From Lacihabitans sp. CS3-21 (GTDB taxonomy: Bacteria; Bacteroidota; Bacteroidia; Cytophagales; Spirosomataceae), in NCBI RefSeq assembly GCF_024343675.1, contig NZ_RJUD01000116.1, forward strand, positions 22,877 to 86,876: a stretch of DNA of 64,000 bases. The letters are read 5' to 3'. The notes beneath the pieces were generated by a model that was not told the DNA's origin, did no database searches, and saw only the letters and a program-made list of their open reading frames with translations. How positions within the stretch are numbered: position 1 is the stretch's first letter; each line of letters starts with the position of its first letter. This document shows positions 27,935 to 36,101 of the stretch, one piece after another. Both the position numbers and the translations under genes were made by a program.

Positions 27935-28333
27935 ATGGAAGATGTAAAGATAATATTGGCAGAAGATAATGACATGTTAAGGAAATCATTAAACTTCTTT
28001 CTCGAACAAAAAGGGTTTAAAGTTGATCAATTTGCCAACGGGCAGGAAGCTTTAGATTCTATTAAAGTAAACAATTACGATCTTATTCTGGTGGATATTA
28101 ACATTCCCGGCATAAGCGGCATGGAAATAACACAATACGTAAGATCCGAAATGTATTTGGACACACCTATAATCATTTTCACATCTTCCAACGTAGAACA
28201 AACAGAGATTGACTGCTTTGATATTGGTGCAGATGAATTCATAGCTAAACCAATAAGTCCATTGGTACTTATTACAAGAATTAATAATCTCTTGAAAAAA
28301 AAACGGGCAAAAATTCAATATAATTTGAATTAA
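27935..28333 (+). CDS. Single-domain response regulator (CheY-like)
   Basis: 132 residues, one receiver domain. It has the acidic pair ED (10-11), the phospho-acceptor D54 in YDLILVDINIPG, the Thr/Ser switch in IIFTSSN and the conserved Lys in DEFIAKP. There is no output domain, so it must act by protein-protein contact, perhaps with the membrane HEAT-repeat protein or the synthase next door. The hybrid kinase's HPt domain upstream is the obvious phosphate donor. The C-terminus is basic (LLKKKRAKIQ). Confidence 0.9.
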   Translation: MEDVKIILAEDNDMLRKSLNFFLEQKGFKVDQFANGQEALDSIKVNNYDLILVDINIPGISGMEITQYVRSEMYLDTPIIIFTSSNVEQTEIDCFDIGADEFIAKPISPLVLITRINNLLKKKRAKIQYNLN

Positions 28334-28492
28334 AAGGCTCACGTGGTATTTGTATTTTCCGCTGAAACTTCTCAGAAGTTTGAGCTGGACTTTGCATAAG
28401 AAATAAACGACAGAAAGACTTTTAAGTTCAAATTAAAGGATAGTTAGTAATCGATTGATAACAAGGGTGTTTTTACAATAAAGAGAATAAAA

Positions 28493-29338
28493 ATGGAAGA
28501 ATTATGGGAATTTTATTATAACAAAGATTGGATAAAACCATTCTTATTGTATTCTATATATTTCTTTGTTTTCGTTTCTATCACGTTGTTTTCAACCATT
28601 GTTGTAATGAGGAGATTAAAACTTAGAAACCAAAAATTAGAGAAGAGATTTACACCGATCATCGAACACATCTTGAGTTTGAATTTATTTGAAAGTGCCT
28701 TCTTTTCAGAATTTTCTGCTTATGAAAAACTCTTCCGAAATGGAATTTTCAGAAATTTGATGATGGAATCCATCATCAACCTTCACCAAAACTATGATGG
28801 CACTTATGCAGAAAACCTAGAGAATTTCTATATGGATTCGGGTTTGATAAATGATTCTTACAAAAAACTCAATAGCGAACATTGGCAAATAAAATGTAAA
28901 GGGATCAACGAACTTGCCGAAATGAATGTGGCAGAAGCTTTTGGAGCTCTGGTAAAAATGTCAAAGTCGAGCAATAAAATCTTAACCATTGTAGCTATAA
29001 ATGCCTGCATCAAACTAAATGGTTCCAATGGCATTAGGCATTTGGCCCGACATAAACACAGTTTTGATTTATGGACTCAGCTTAATATTCTTGATGCTTT
29101 AAAACAAGGAAACCTTGCACATATTCAGGGCCTTGAGTATTTACTTACCTCTAAAAATAACTCGGTAATCAGTTTAGGATTGAAAGCTATTTCTTCCCTT
29201 AACTTATCCGAAAAAGCTCCTTTTGTGCAGGAATTGATAGACGATACCACCAATGAGGAAATTCTGACCGAGGCAAAAACCGTACTAAATCGACTAATCG
29301 TTCAAAATAACCGCAGTTTAAAATATGAGTTTCAATGA
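28493..29338 (+). CDS. Membrane-anchored HEAT-repeat protein
   Basis: 281 residues. A single N-terminal membrane helix (about 16-42, FLLYSIYFFVFVSITLFSTI) is followed by a cytoplasmic helical domain whose second half shows HEAT-like pairs (INELAEMNVAEAFGALVKM, TIVAINACIKLNGSNGIRHL, LEYLLTSKNNSVISLGLKAI). Its stop lies inside the GT2 gene (14-bp overlap), indicating tight coupling. A likely role is to link the receiver protein to the synthase. The combination of HEAT protein and GT2 is, from memory, recurrent in Bacteroidota, but I know of no experimental characterisation. Confidence 0.75.
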   Translation: MEELWEFYYNKDWIKPFLLYSIYFFVFVSITLFSTIVVMRRLKLRNQKLEKRFTPIIEHILSLNLFESAFFSEFSAYEKLFRNGIFRNLMMESIINLHQNYDGTYAENLENFYMDSGLINDSYKKLNSEHWQIKCKGINELAEMNVAEAFGALVKMSKSSNKILTIVAINACIKLNGSNGIRHLARHKHSFDLWTQLNILDALKQGNLAHIQGLEYLLTSKNNSVISLGLKAISSLNLSEKAPFVQELIDDTTNEEILTEAKTVLNRLIVQNNRSLKYEFQ

Positions 29339-30752
29339 GTTTATAAACATTTTTGTAGATATATACCTGATATTGATATTGCTATATGCGATATTTATTA
29401 TGAGTTCATATTTAATATTATCTTGTTTGTCAATCATAGAGTTAAAGAGTTATTTGAAAAAAAATAGCTTTGTCAACTATCAAATATTACTTTCTAGCGA
29501 ATACGCCCCTGCTTTGTCCTTAATAGCTCCAGCCTACAACGAAGGTATGACCATTACAGAAAATGTAAAATCTTTATTATCATTGAGTTATAACAACTAT
29601 CAAGTAATAGTGGTCAACGATGGCAGCAAAGACAATTCTATGGAGCTACTCATCAGCACCTATGACCTTATACCAGCAGACCAAGCTTATGATGCCAAAA
29701 TACCCACCAAAAATGTCAAAGCAATCTATCAATCGAGAAATGCAGCTTTCAAAAAATTATTGGTGGTGGACAAAGAAAACGGAGGAAAAGCAGATGCTCT
29801 AAATGTAGGAATCAATATTGCCCAAAATCCTTACGTGGTCTGTATTGATGTGGATTGTATTTTGGACCGGGATTCTTTACTAAAACTCGCCAAACCTTTT
29901 ATGGAGTCTAGCACTAAAAGGGTGATAGCCACTGGAGGCGTAGTGCGAATTGCCAACCAATGTATTATAAAAGATGGCCGATTGGAAGAAATCCATGTGC
30001 CAGACAAACTCCTTCCGAGAATTCAAGTTTTGGAATATTTGAGGGCATTTCTTTTGGGTAGGATGGCTTGGGAAAGACTTGACGGACTTCTGCTTATAAG
30101 CGGTGCTTTTGGTGCATTTGATAAGGAAATTGCTTTATTAGCAGGTGGATACAACACCAAAACCGTTGGCGAAGACATGGAACTAGTAGTAAGAATGAGG
30201 AGATATATGCATGAACACGATCTGCCATATACCGTAAGTTTTATACCCGATCCTTTGTGTTGGACAGAAGCTCCTGAAAGTTTTTCAATCTTTAAAAAAC
30301 AACGCAGCCGCTGGATGCGTGGCACCATAGAAACCCTATGGACACACCGAAAAATGTTCTTCAATCCGAAATTCAAATTACTCGGATTGGTAAGTGTTCC
30401 TTATTGGACATTTTTTGAGTTTTTGGCACCTTTTATAGAATCTGTAGGTCTTATTATCACTTTTATATTTATAGCCTTAGGCATGGTAAACTGGGATTCA
30501 TTCGTGATCCTTTTACTTTTTGTTTATTTCTATTCCATCATGTTTTCAGTTTTGGCCTTATTGACCGAAGAACTGACCTACCACAAATATGCCAAAATAA
30601 AAGACTACCTTAAGCTACTCGAAGGTGCTTTTATAGAACCCTTTCATTTCCATTTAATGTCGGTTTTTGCGGCTTTGGTAGGTTATTACGAAAAAATAAA
30701 AGGCACGCACGGCTGGGGCGAAATGACCCGCAAGGGCTTCAGCAAGAAGTAA
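29325..30752 (+). CDS. Processive GT2 glycosyltransferase (polysaccharide synthase)
   Basis: 475 residues. One N-terminal membrane helix (about 10-38) precedes the GT-A domain, and about three helices follow it (from about 365). The motifs of processive beta-glycan synthases are complete: VNDGS (97-101), DVD (175-177), GED (282-284) and QRSRW (326-330). It resembles BcsA/PgaC/HasA-type enzymes that polymerise and translocate a chain across the inner membrane, but has no PilZ domain, so cyclic-di-GMP control through that route is not expected. The sugar is unknown. It is the last gene of the locus and overlaps the HEAT gene. Confidence 0.9.
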   Translation: MSFNEFINIFVDIYLILILLYAIFIMSSYLILSCLSIIELKSYLKKNSFVNYQILLSSEYAPALSLIAPAYNEGMTITENVKSLLSLSYNNYQVIVVNDGSKDNSMELLISTYDLIPADQAYDAKIPTKNVKAIYQSRNAAFKKLLVVDKENGGKADALNVGINIAQNPYVVCIDVDCILDRDSLLKLAKPFMESSTKRVIATGGVVRIANQCIIKDGRLEEIHVPDKLLPRIQVLEYLRAFLLGRMAWERLDGLLLISGAFGAFDKEIALLAGGYNTKTVGEDMELVVRMRRYMHEHDLPYTVSFIPDPLCWTEAPESFSIFKKQRSRWMRGTIETLWTHRKMFFNPKFKLLGLVSVPYWTFFEFLAPFIESVGLIITFIFIALGMVNWDSFVILLLFVYFYSIMFSVLALLTEELTYHKYAKIKDYLKLLEGAFIEPFHFHLMSVFAALVGYYEKIKGTHGWGEMTRKGFSKK

Positions 30753-31018
30753 GTCTTTCTCAACATCATGGTATAAAACCCAACTATTGTTGCTTTTTAT
30801 AAAATGACTTTTTGAAGTTAGTATACCCATATCTATGATTACTTTTATTTAAAAATGAAAAATCATTTTTAGGAATAAATATTTGATCAAAATCTCTTAT
30901 TAAATGAACTCAATAAAAGTCTGCATGATGATTTTTCAAATTTAGACTCCGATTTTGATTAAAACAGAAAATTAAATAATTTTGAAAAATCTGAAAATAT
31001 AGCCTTAGAAAAAAAAGC

Positions 31019-31735
31019 ATGATAAATAACCTGCCAAACTACATAAGCCTAATTTTCGGGCTGACTACATTTGCAACGTTACAGCTTTTCATTTGGGTGT
31101 TAAGAAATTCCAGCAATGAAAACACTAGGAAAAAATCAACGACTATTTATATTGGGCTAGTATTGTGGTTGACCATTCAGGCCGTTTTGACGTATAAAAA
31201 TATCTACAAAACTGGTTTAGATTCTTTTCCACCCAAAATAATGTTAATAGGGATTTTGCCAGCCATTGTGGCAATTATATTAATGTTTACAACCACAAAA
31301 GGCAAAGCATTATTGGACAGTTTACCACTCAAAAATTTAACTTATCTGAACATTGTCAGAATTCCAGTTGAGATAGTTTTGTATGGACTGTTTTTGAATA
31401 AAGCAATTCCTGAGTTAATGACTTTTGAAGGAAGAAATTTCGACATTATTGCCGGAATAACAGCACCTTTTGTTGCATATTTTGGCTTTATAAAACAACA
31501 AATAAGTAGAAATATAATTCTTATTTGGAATTTTATCGGTCTTATACTTTTGACAAATATTGTTGTACATGCTTTGCTTTCAACGCCTTCACCATTACAA
31601 AAATTGGCATTTGAACAACCCAATATCGCAATTTTAAACTTTCCTTTCAGTTGGTTGCCAACCTTTATTGTTCCCATTGTATATTTAGGTCACTTCGTTT
31701 CTATCATACAATTGTTAAAATCTAGAAGAGATTAA
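31019..31735 (+). CDS. Polytopic membrane protein of unknown function
   Basis: 238 residues with about seven hydrophobic segments (for example YISLIFGLTTFATLQLFIWV at the start and FIVPIVYLGHFVSIIQLL at the end). No catalytic or transport motif was recognised. It lies upstream of the ArsR/SRPBCC pair, separated by a promoter with operators, so it is probably its own unit. Annotation rests on hydrophobicity only. Confidence 0.6.
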   Translation: MINNLPNYISLIFGLTTFATLQLFIWVLRNSSNENTRKKSTTIYIGLVLWLTIQAVLTYKNIYKTGLDSFPPKIMLIGILPAIVAIILMFTTTKGKALLDSLPLKNLTYLNIVRIPVEIVLYGLFLNKAIPELMTFEGRNFDIIAGITAPFVAYFGFIKQQISRNIILIWNFIGLILLTNIVVHALLSTPSPLQKLAFEQPNIAILNFPFSWLPTFIVPIVYLGHFVSIIQLLKSRRD

Positions 31736-31803
31736 CTTAGCCAAATCAATAAAACAACGGTAAATAAAAACTAAATTTAATTACAAAAAAATAATTAAAA
31801 AAG

Positions 31804-31835
31804 TTTGTGCAACTCAAAAGTTGCATATATATTCG
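31804..31835 (+). promoter_or_regulatory. Promoter of the arsR-SRPBCC operon
   Basis: TTTG at 31804-31807 and TATATTCG at 31828-31835 (one mismatch to TAnnTTTG) with a 20-bp spacer, the Bacteroidota primary sigma pattern. Transcription would begin near 31842, about 20 bp before the ATG. Confidence 0.6.
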
Positions 31836-31851
31836 CAACCTAAAAGTTGCG
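31808..31851. promoter_or_regulatory. Two palindromic ArsR-type operators
   Basis: Operator 1 at 31808-31825 is TGCAACT-CAAA-AGTTGCA, a perfect 7-bp inverted repeat filling the -33/-7 spacer. Operator 2 at 31834-31851 is CGCAACC-TAAA-AGTTGCG, with one mismatch, covering the start point. Their centres are 26 bp apart, and the regulator gene begins 11 bp later. The layout strongly suggests autorepression by the encoded ArsR-family protein. Confidence 0.75.
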
Positions 31852-31861
31852 TAATTAAACA

Positions 31862-32182
31862 ATGAAACAAGACATTTTCCAAGCCATATCTGACCCAACA
31901 CGCAGGGCTATTTTAACTTTAATTGCCATTCAAGCATTAACTCCAAATGCCATGGCAGAAAAATTTGAAATGAGTAGACAAGGTGTTTCAAAACACATTA
32001 AAGTATTGCAGGAATGCGAATTGATAAGGCCTGAGCAGTCAGGCAGAGAGATTTATTATCATTTTAATCCAAAAAAAATGCAAGAATTGGACAATTGGAT
32101 AGCACAATTCAGGAAAAATTGGGAAACGCAATTTAATCAACTCGATCAAGTATTATCAACATTAAAAAAAACAGAAAAATGA
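31862..32182 (+). CDS. ArsR-family (winged-helix) transcriptional regulator
   Basis: 106 residues. It starts [17 protein letters not shown], the typical ArsR opening, and contains the helix-turn-helix [17 protein letters not shown]. There is no ELCVCDL-type metal site or other visible Cys cluster, so it is probably not a metal sensor; ArsR proteins paired with SRPBCC proteins usually sense something else. Two palindromes in its own promoter are the likely binding sites. The next gene overlaps by 4 bp. Confidence 0.9.
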   Translation: MKQDIFQAISDPTRRAILTLIAIQALTPNAMAEKFEMSRQGVSKHIKVLQECELIRPEQSGREIYYHFNPKKMQELDNWIAQFRKNWETQFNQLDQVLSTLKKTEK

Positions 32183-32679
32183 ACAGTAATTTACTATTTG
32201 ACTTCACAGTTGACAAAACTGCAAAAAAGGTATTTATCACACGAGAATTTGATGCCAACCAATCGCTGGTATGGGACGCTTTTACCACCGCAGAAATCCT
32301 TGACCAATGGGTAGCTCCAAAACCCTGGACATCAAAAACAAAATACATGAATTTTGAAGTTGGAGGACGAAGATTCTATGCTATGGTTAGCCCAGAAGGT
32401 CTGGAACGGTGGGCAATTCAACAATACACTTCCATTAGCCCCAAGACCAACTTTAAAATGTTTAATACTTTTGCTGATAAAGATGAAAACCCTGAATCGT
32501 CGGGATCTGATTGGGATTATACCTTTAGCGAACAAAACGGAAAGACAAAAGTCAGTATTGTTGTTTATAATGAATCACTAGAACGAATGGAGAAGATGAT
32601 TGAAATGGGTTTCACCGAAGGATTTAAAATGTCCATGATGAATCTAGAAAATCTATTAGCCACTTTATCTGAAAAATGA
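32179..32679 (+). CDS. SRPBCC (AHSA1-like) domain protein
   Basis: 166 residues of START/Bet v1-like fold in the AHSA1 subfamily: [20 protein letters not shown] near the start, [20 protein letters not shown] around 46-65, and [15 protein letters not shown] at the end. Such proteins bind hydrophobic ligands in a central pocket and are very often encoded immediately after an ArsR-type regulator, as here (ATGA overlap). It may be the ligand-handling partner or the resistance gene controlled by the regulator. Ligand unknown. Confidence 0.88.
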   Translation: MNSNLLFDFTVDKTAKKVFITREFDANQSLVWDAFTTAEILDQWVAPKPWTSKTKYMNFEVGGRRFYAMVSPEGLERWAIQQYTSISPKTNFKMFNTFADKDENPESSGSDWDYTFSEQNGKTKVSIVVYNESLERMEKMIEMGFTEGFKMSMMNLENLLATLSEK

Positions 32680-33227
32680 GTGAGTTACAAAAAAATAACA
32701 AATTCTATTCTAAAGAATTGGTATTCAATTGAACGTAGAAGAACCAATCGAAAGCCTATACTTATGCCCAAAGCGAACTAAAAAGAGAAGGAATTAAGCG
32801 TTTATAATTTACAAACCCAAGCCAGCTTAAATATTTTGGTTCATACTAAGTGAAAATAAAATTATTTCTATTACGAATATGGGATATGGTATGTAAACTA
32901 TAAAATATGTCTAGGTAGAAATAAGTGGGTTTTTACCAAATTGACTTTAACAAGACAAGAATTTCAGTCAAATTACTTGGTTTCAAAGGTCAAAATAAAC
33001 CTTATCCAAACCTTTAATAAGGAATTGGCAGTGCTAAAGTGAATCAATTCCGTATTGAATATGGAAATATTACTAGGTATAAACATTCAAATACTTGGCC
33101 TAATAATTAAGCAAATTAGTCTTAGAAATTTACCATCAAATGAGTACTTTTACTATATCGGAATTTACAGGACCATCGAGCCTAAACTTAACGTAAGATT
33201 TAAAAACAAATAAATAGAAAAAAGACA
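32680..33227 (+). pseudogene. Probable decayed coding region
   Basis: A 548-bp gap in which short protein-like stretches occur in different frames with stops between them, for example AQSELKREGIKRL, then YYEYGIWYVNYKI, and a final YYIGIYRTIEPKLNVRF just before the VIT gene. This looks like an old gene broken by several frameshifts and stops, but I do not recognise the parent family. Chance cannot be excluded. Confidence 0.3.
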
Positions 33228-33929
33228 GTGATAACTATTGATAATTATTTAGATAGCCATTACATACATAGAAGCAACTGGTTGAGAGCTGCAGTTTTGG
33301 GAGCAAATGATGGAATAATTTCGATTTCGAGTCTTGCCATTGGTGTGGCCGCTGCAAGTGTTACGCGAGAACCCATCGTATTAGCCACTGTAGCAGGTCT
33401 TGTCGCAGGTGCATTGTCAATGGCTGCAGGTGAATATGTCTCGGTAAGTTCACAAACTGACACTGAAAAAGCAGACATCGAAAGAGAAATAAAAGAGCTG
33501 GAAGAAATGCCTGAAGAGGAACTCCAAATATTGGCTCAAATCTATGAAAGAAGAGGCCTTAAAAAAGCAACTGCTATGCAAGTTGCCATAGAATTGACCG
33601 AAAAAGATGCTCTGGCTGCTCACATAAGAGACGAGTTGGGTATAAATGAGATCAGTCAGGCCAACCCTATACAAGCAGCCTTGGCATCTGGGGCTTCATT
33701 TACTGTTGGTGGTGTTTTACCACTTTTGGTCATTCTTTTTGCCCCTATCATTGGCATGGAATATTGGCTTTATAGCTTCACAATAGTTTTCCTAGTCATT
33801 TTGGGTGTCATTTCCGCCAGAGCTGGTGGTTCAAGTATCCAAAAAGCCATTCTCAGAATTACCATTTGGGGAACAATAGCCATGGGCCTATCTGCTTTAG
33901 TAGGCTATATCTTTGGTGTTAGGGTGTAA
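33228..33929 (+). CDS. VIT1/CCC1-family iron/manganese transporter
   Basis: 233 residues, GTG start. The N-terminal DSHYIHRSNWLRAAVLGAND and IISISSLAIGVAAAS are hallmark VIT-family sequences, with AAGEYVSVSSQTDTEKADIE in the second helix and following cytosolic loop. That Glu-rich loop (about 80-125) is the metal-binding region of the family. Three further membrane helices follow. Members export or sequester Fe2+ and Mn2+. It stands alone between two decayed regions, with no linked regulator. Confidence 0.9.
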   Translation: MITIDNYLDSHYIHRSNWLRAAVLGANDGIISISSLAIGVAAASVTREPIVLATVAGLVAGALSMAAGEYVSVSSQTDTEKADIEREIKELEEMPEEELQILAQIYERRGLKKATAMQVAIELTEKDALAAHIRDELGINEISQANPIQAALASGASFTVGGVLPLLVILFAPIIGMEYWLYSFTIVFLVILGVISARAGGSSIQKAILRITIWGTIAMGLSALVGYIFGVRV

Positions 33930-34103
33930 ATTTCTTATAACCAATGCCTTTGCTTCTATTAAGGCACATAAATATTCATAGGAGATTCATTTATACAGGT
34001 TTTTAACATTTAGAAGAAATCGCATAAACTAACCAATTGAATTTCAATAAATGAGCGGTTTGACAAGCTTCTTATTTTCATTTTACGAATCATGCTTTTT
34101 TCC

Positions 34104-34297
34104 CTCAAGAATACAGAAAGCTTGAGTTAATAGGCATTTTAAAAACTGGTATCATCTATACTGCATTTTTGACCATTAATAAATTGGCCAATCTATTCGT
34201 CAAACCATTTTCTGAAAACCAAACTTCTGTCACCATGGTTGACATTTGTAAAACTACTGAACAGAATTGTATCGAAGTAAAAGAGAAATTAGAATAA
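34104..34297 (+). pseudogene. Possible gene remnant
   Basis: An open stretch with no good start codon encodes about 63 protein-like residues (begins EYRKLELIGILKTGIIYTAF and ends with EVKEKLE and TAA), with one hydrophobic segment. It lies in the roughly 530-bp gap after the VIT gene. No family recognised; a truncated remnant is the simplest reading. The rest of the gap shows nothing clear. Confidence 0.25.
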
Positions 34298-34457
34298 ATC
34301 ACCACCCGATAATTTAGCCATTATAAGCATATTTCAATTCTTCCTTTTAATCTATCATCGGTGAAAAATAACATTAGGCAATCCTATTTTCTAATCGAAT
34401 TTTCCACAAAAATTAGCATTTTTTGTAGTTGTAGTTTGGATTAATGACATTTACAAG

Positions 34458-34745
34458 ATGTGGACCAAATACCGCCTCAGAAGAACCAAGCCCGGCTGGG
34501 TCTCTGAAATACAAGAAATATACGAGGACAATATCCTCAAAGAAACCAGTGAAAAAAGTATGAGCGATGCCCATGCCAAGATGATACTCAAACATGGCGA
34601 CTGGCAAAAAGTGGAAGTGATAGAGCCCAATGGGTCTGTCGTGATTGAAATGGTAAGAGTTATGGAACCCCTTGGCCAACAAGGATATATACCCATAAGC
34701 CGAACCACAAAAGAACGCACGCTAAGGAAATTTAGAGATAAATGA
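34458..34745 (+). CDS. Small basic hypothetical protein
   Basis: 95 residues, no signal peptide, hydrophilic: begins MWTKYRLRRTKPGWVSEIQE and ends ERTLRKFRDK. No family recognised. The coding character looks good (mixed codons, GC slightly above its surroundings), and both ends carry basic clusters that might contact nucleic acid. It stands alone. Confidence 0.55.
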   Translation: MWTKYRLRRTKPGWVSEIQEIYEDNILKETSEKSMSDAHAKMILKHGDWQKVEVIEPNGSVVIEMVRVMEPLGQQGYIPISRTTKERTLRKFRDK

Positions 34746-34824
34746 CTTCATCTAATCACATGAAATTTCTAAAAGCGACCAATTAATAATTGACTAGATT
34801 AAAATTTCCTTAAATATAAAAATA

Positions 34825-34851
34825 GCGGCTACAACGATTTCATGTAGCCGC
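34825..34851 (-). terminator. Hairpin terminator for a minus-strand small ORF
   Basis: GCGGCTACA paired perfectly with TGTAGCCGC across a 9-nt loop. On the minus strand it is followed by TATTTTTATATTT; the plus strand has no T run. It lies 12 bp after the stop of the small frame at 34863-34996. Confidence 0.65.
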
Positions 34852-34862
34852 AATATATAAAA

Positions 34863-34996
34863 TCAAAAATTTGTACTTAAAGCTTTGGCATCTCCAATAG
34901 CTTTACCCAAACTAGCCTGAGTGAGTTCTGGTGCAATATCGAAAGGCTGAGCATTTATAAAACCAATGATATAAATGCAAAAAAAACGAAATCCAT
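34863..34996 (-). pseudogene. Tiny exported peptide gene, frameshifted at a T8 run
   Basis: On the minus strand an ATG at 34996 opens MDFVFF; after a run of eight T (34979-34986) a different frame continues CIYIIGFINAQPFDIAPEL and ends with TGA at 34863-34865. If the run is read with a one-base shift, the product is a signal peptide ending in INAQ plus about 30 residues. A terminator hairpin follows directly. Either a recently broken gene, a phase-variable tract, or a sequencing error. Confidence 0.35.
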
Positions 34997-35185
34997 AGGC
35001 AAAAAAGACAAATTAAAAACCAAATCATTCGTCATTCATAACAGAAAAAATATTTTTGTCCAATTCCGCTATTTATTTAAACTAATTTAATACAATTTTA
35101 AATTTTCAATGGTCAGGATATCAAATGTTTTTTGCAGTGTTATCTTTGACATACTAATACTTTAAAATGGGCCAAAACCCAAATC

Positions 35186-36022
35186 ATGAACAGTCAACAA
35201 GAATACCATCAATTATTTAATACCAAACCACTTATTCCCTACCTTCAGGTAGTTGAATACCACCAACGACAACATATTTTTGACCTTATTGTAGCCGAAA
35301 ACATTGAGTATAGATATCTCAATGGCTCCTGCGAAGACCGTACACATCTGATTTGCTTATTGCTCAAAAAAGCTGGTTTTGATTCAGGAAAAATCTGGAA
35401 CTTTGCTCCCGCTCGTTACACATTACTTTCGAACGAATTATTTCAAATCCAAGACCCCTTGGGTATTTCCAATCCACTATACTGGGGTTTTCATGTGTCG
35501 CCTTATATTCTTTCATACAATCAAAATGGAGACTTAGAAACCCTGATTTTTGACTTGTCCTTTGACACGAAAAAATTCTTGTCGATAACCGAATGGCAGG
35601 CCATAATGAACTGTCCGCGTGCATTGTATCTACAAACCGACCTCGAACACTACCTGTTTTATTCTATAGAAAGTTATTCATTACGCAGTGCCAAAATCGG
35701 CAATAATCCTGTGTATAACATTCCGGCCATACAGCCATCTATCATCACAGGTGATTTTTGGAAATTAGCTCCAGACGAAACTTTGGTACAAAATGGATTG
35801 GCTATCAATGACTTGGCCATGTATATCTACAATACGAAATCCAAAATGAATGCCTCTGAACAAAAGTATCTTTCAGAAACGCTAACCAACATCGACTGGC
35901 TCGATGGATTTGTTTTTTGCCCAAAACCAAAGGACATTTCACATCAACTTCACACTGAATTACTCGGTTTTTATAAAACTAGATTTGAATATTGGGAAAG
36001 CAAAATAAAGGAACTTTCGTAA
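35186..36022 (+). CDS. Protein-glutaminase-like deamidase domain protein, no signal peptide
   Basis: 278 residues. The region 46-125 resembles bacterial protein glutaminases: Cys49 in NGSCEDRTHLICLLLKKAGF, His103 in LYWGFHVSPYILSY and Asp123 in ETLIFDLSFD, giving a Cys-His-Asp triad with the same 20-residue His-Asp spacing as I recall for the Chryseobacterium enzyme. Those enzymes deamidate protein glutamine side chains and are secreted as preproteins; this one has neither signal nor pro-region. The C-terminal half has no known domain. A cytoplasmic or contact-delivered deamidase is possible. The assignment is by motif only. Confidence 0.55.
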   Translation: MNSQQEYHQLFNTKPLIPYLQVVEYHQRQHIFDLIVAENIEYRYLNGSCEDRTHLICLLLKKAGFDSGKIWNFAPARYTLLSNELFQIQDPLGISNPLYWGFHVSPYILSYNQNGDLETLIFDLSFDTKKFLSITEWQAIMNCPRALYLQTDLEHYLFYSIESYSLRSAKIGNNPVYNIPAIQPSIITGDFWKLAPDETLVQNGLAINDLAMYIYNTKSKMNASEQKYLSETLTNIDWLDGFVFCPKPKDISHQLHTELLGFYKTRFEYWESKIKELS

Positions 36023-36101
36023 AATCGGAAATTGAGAGAAATCAGAACAAATCCCTACTATTGGAATGTCTTTTTATTCATTTCCCAACACCCATACATT
36101 T

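Noticed and set aside
28362..28380. AAACTTCT-C-AGAAGTTT palindrome after the receiver gene as a terminator
   Set aside because: The loop is too small and no T run follows; it may be a protein-binding site or chance.
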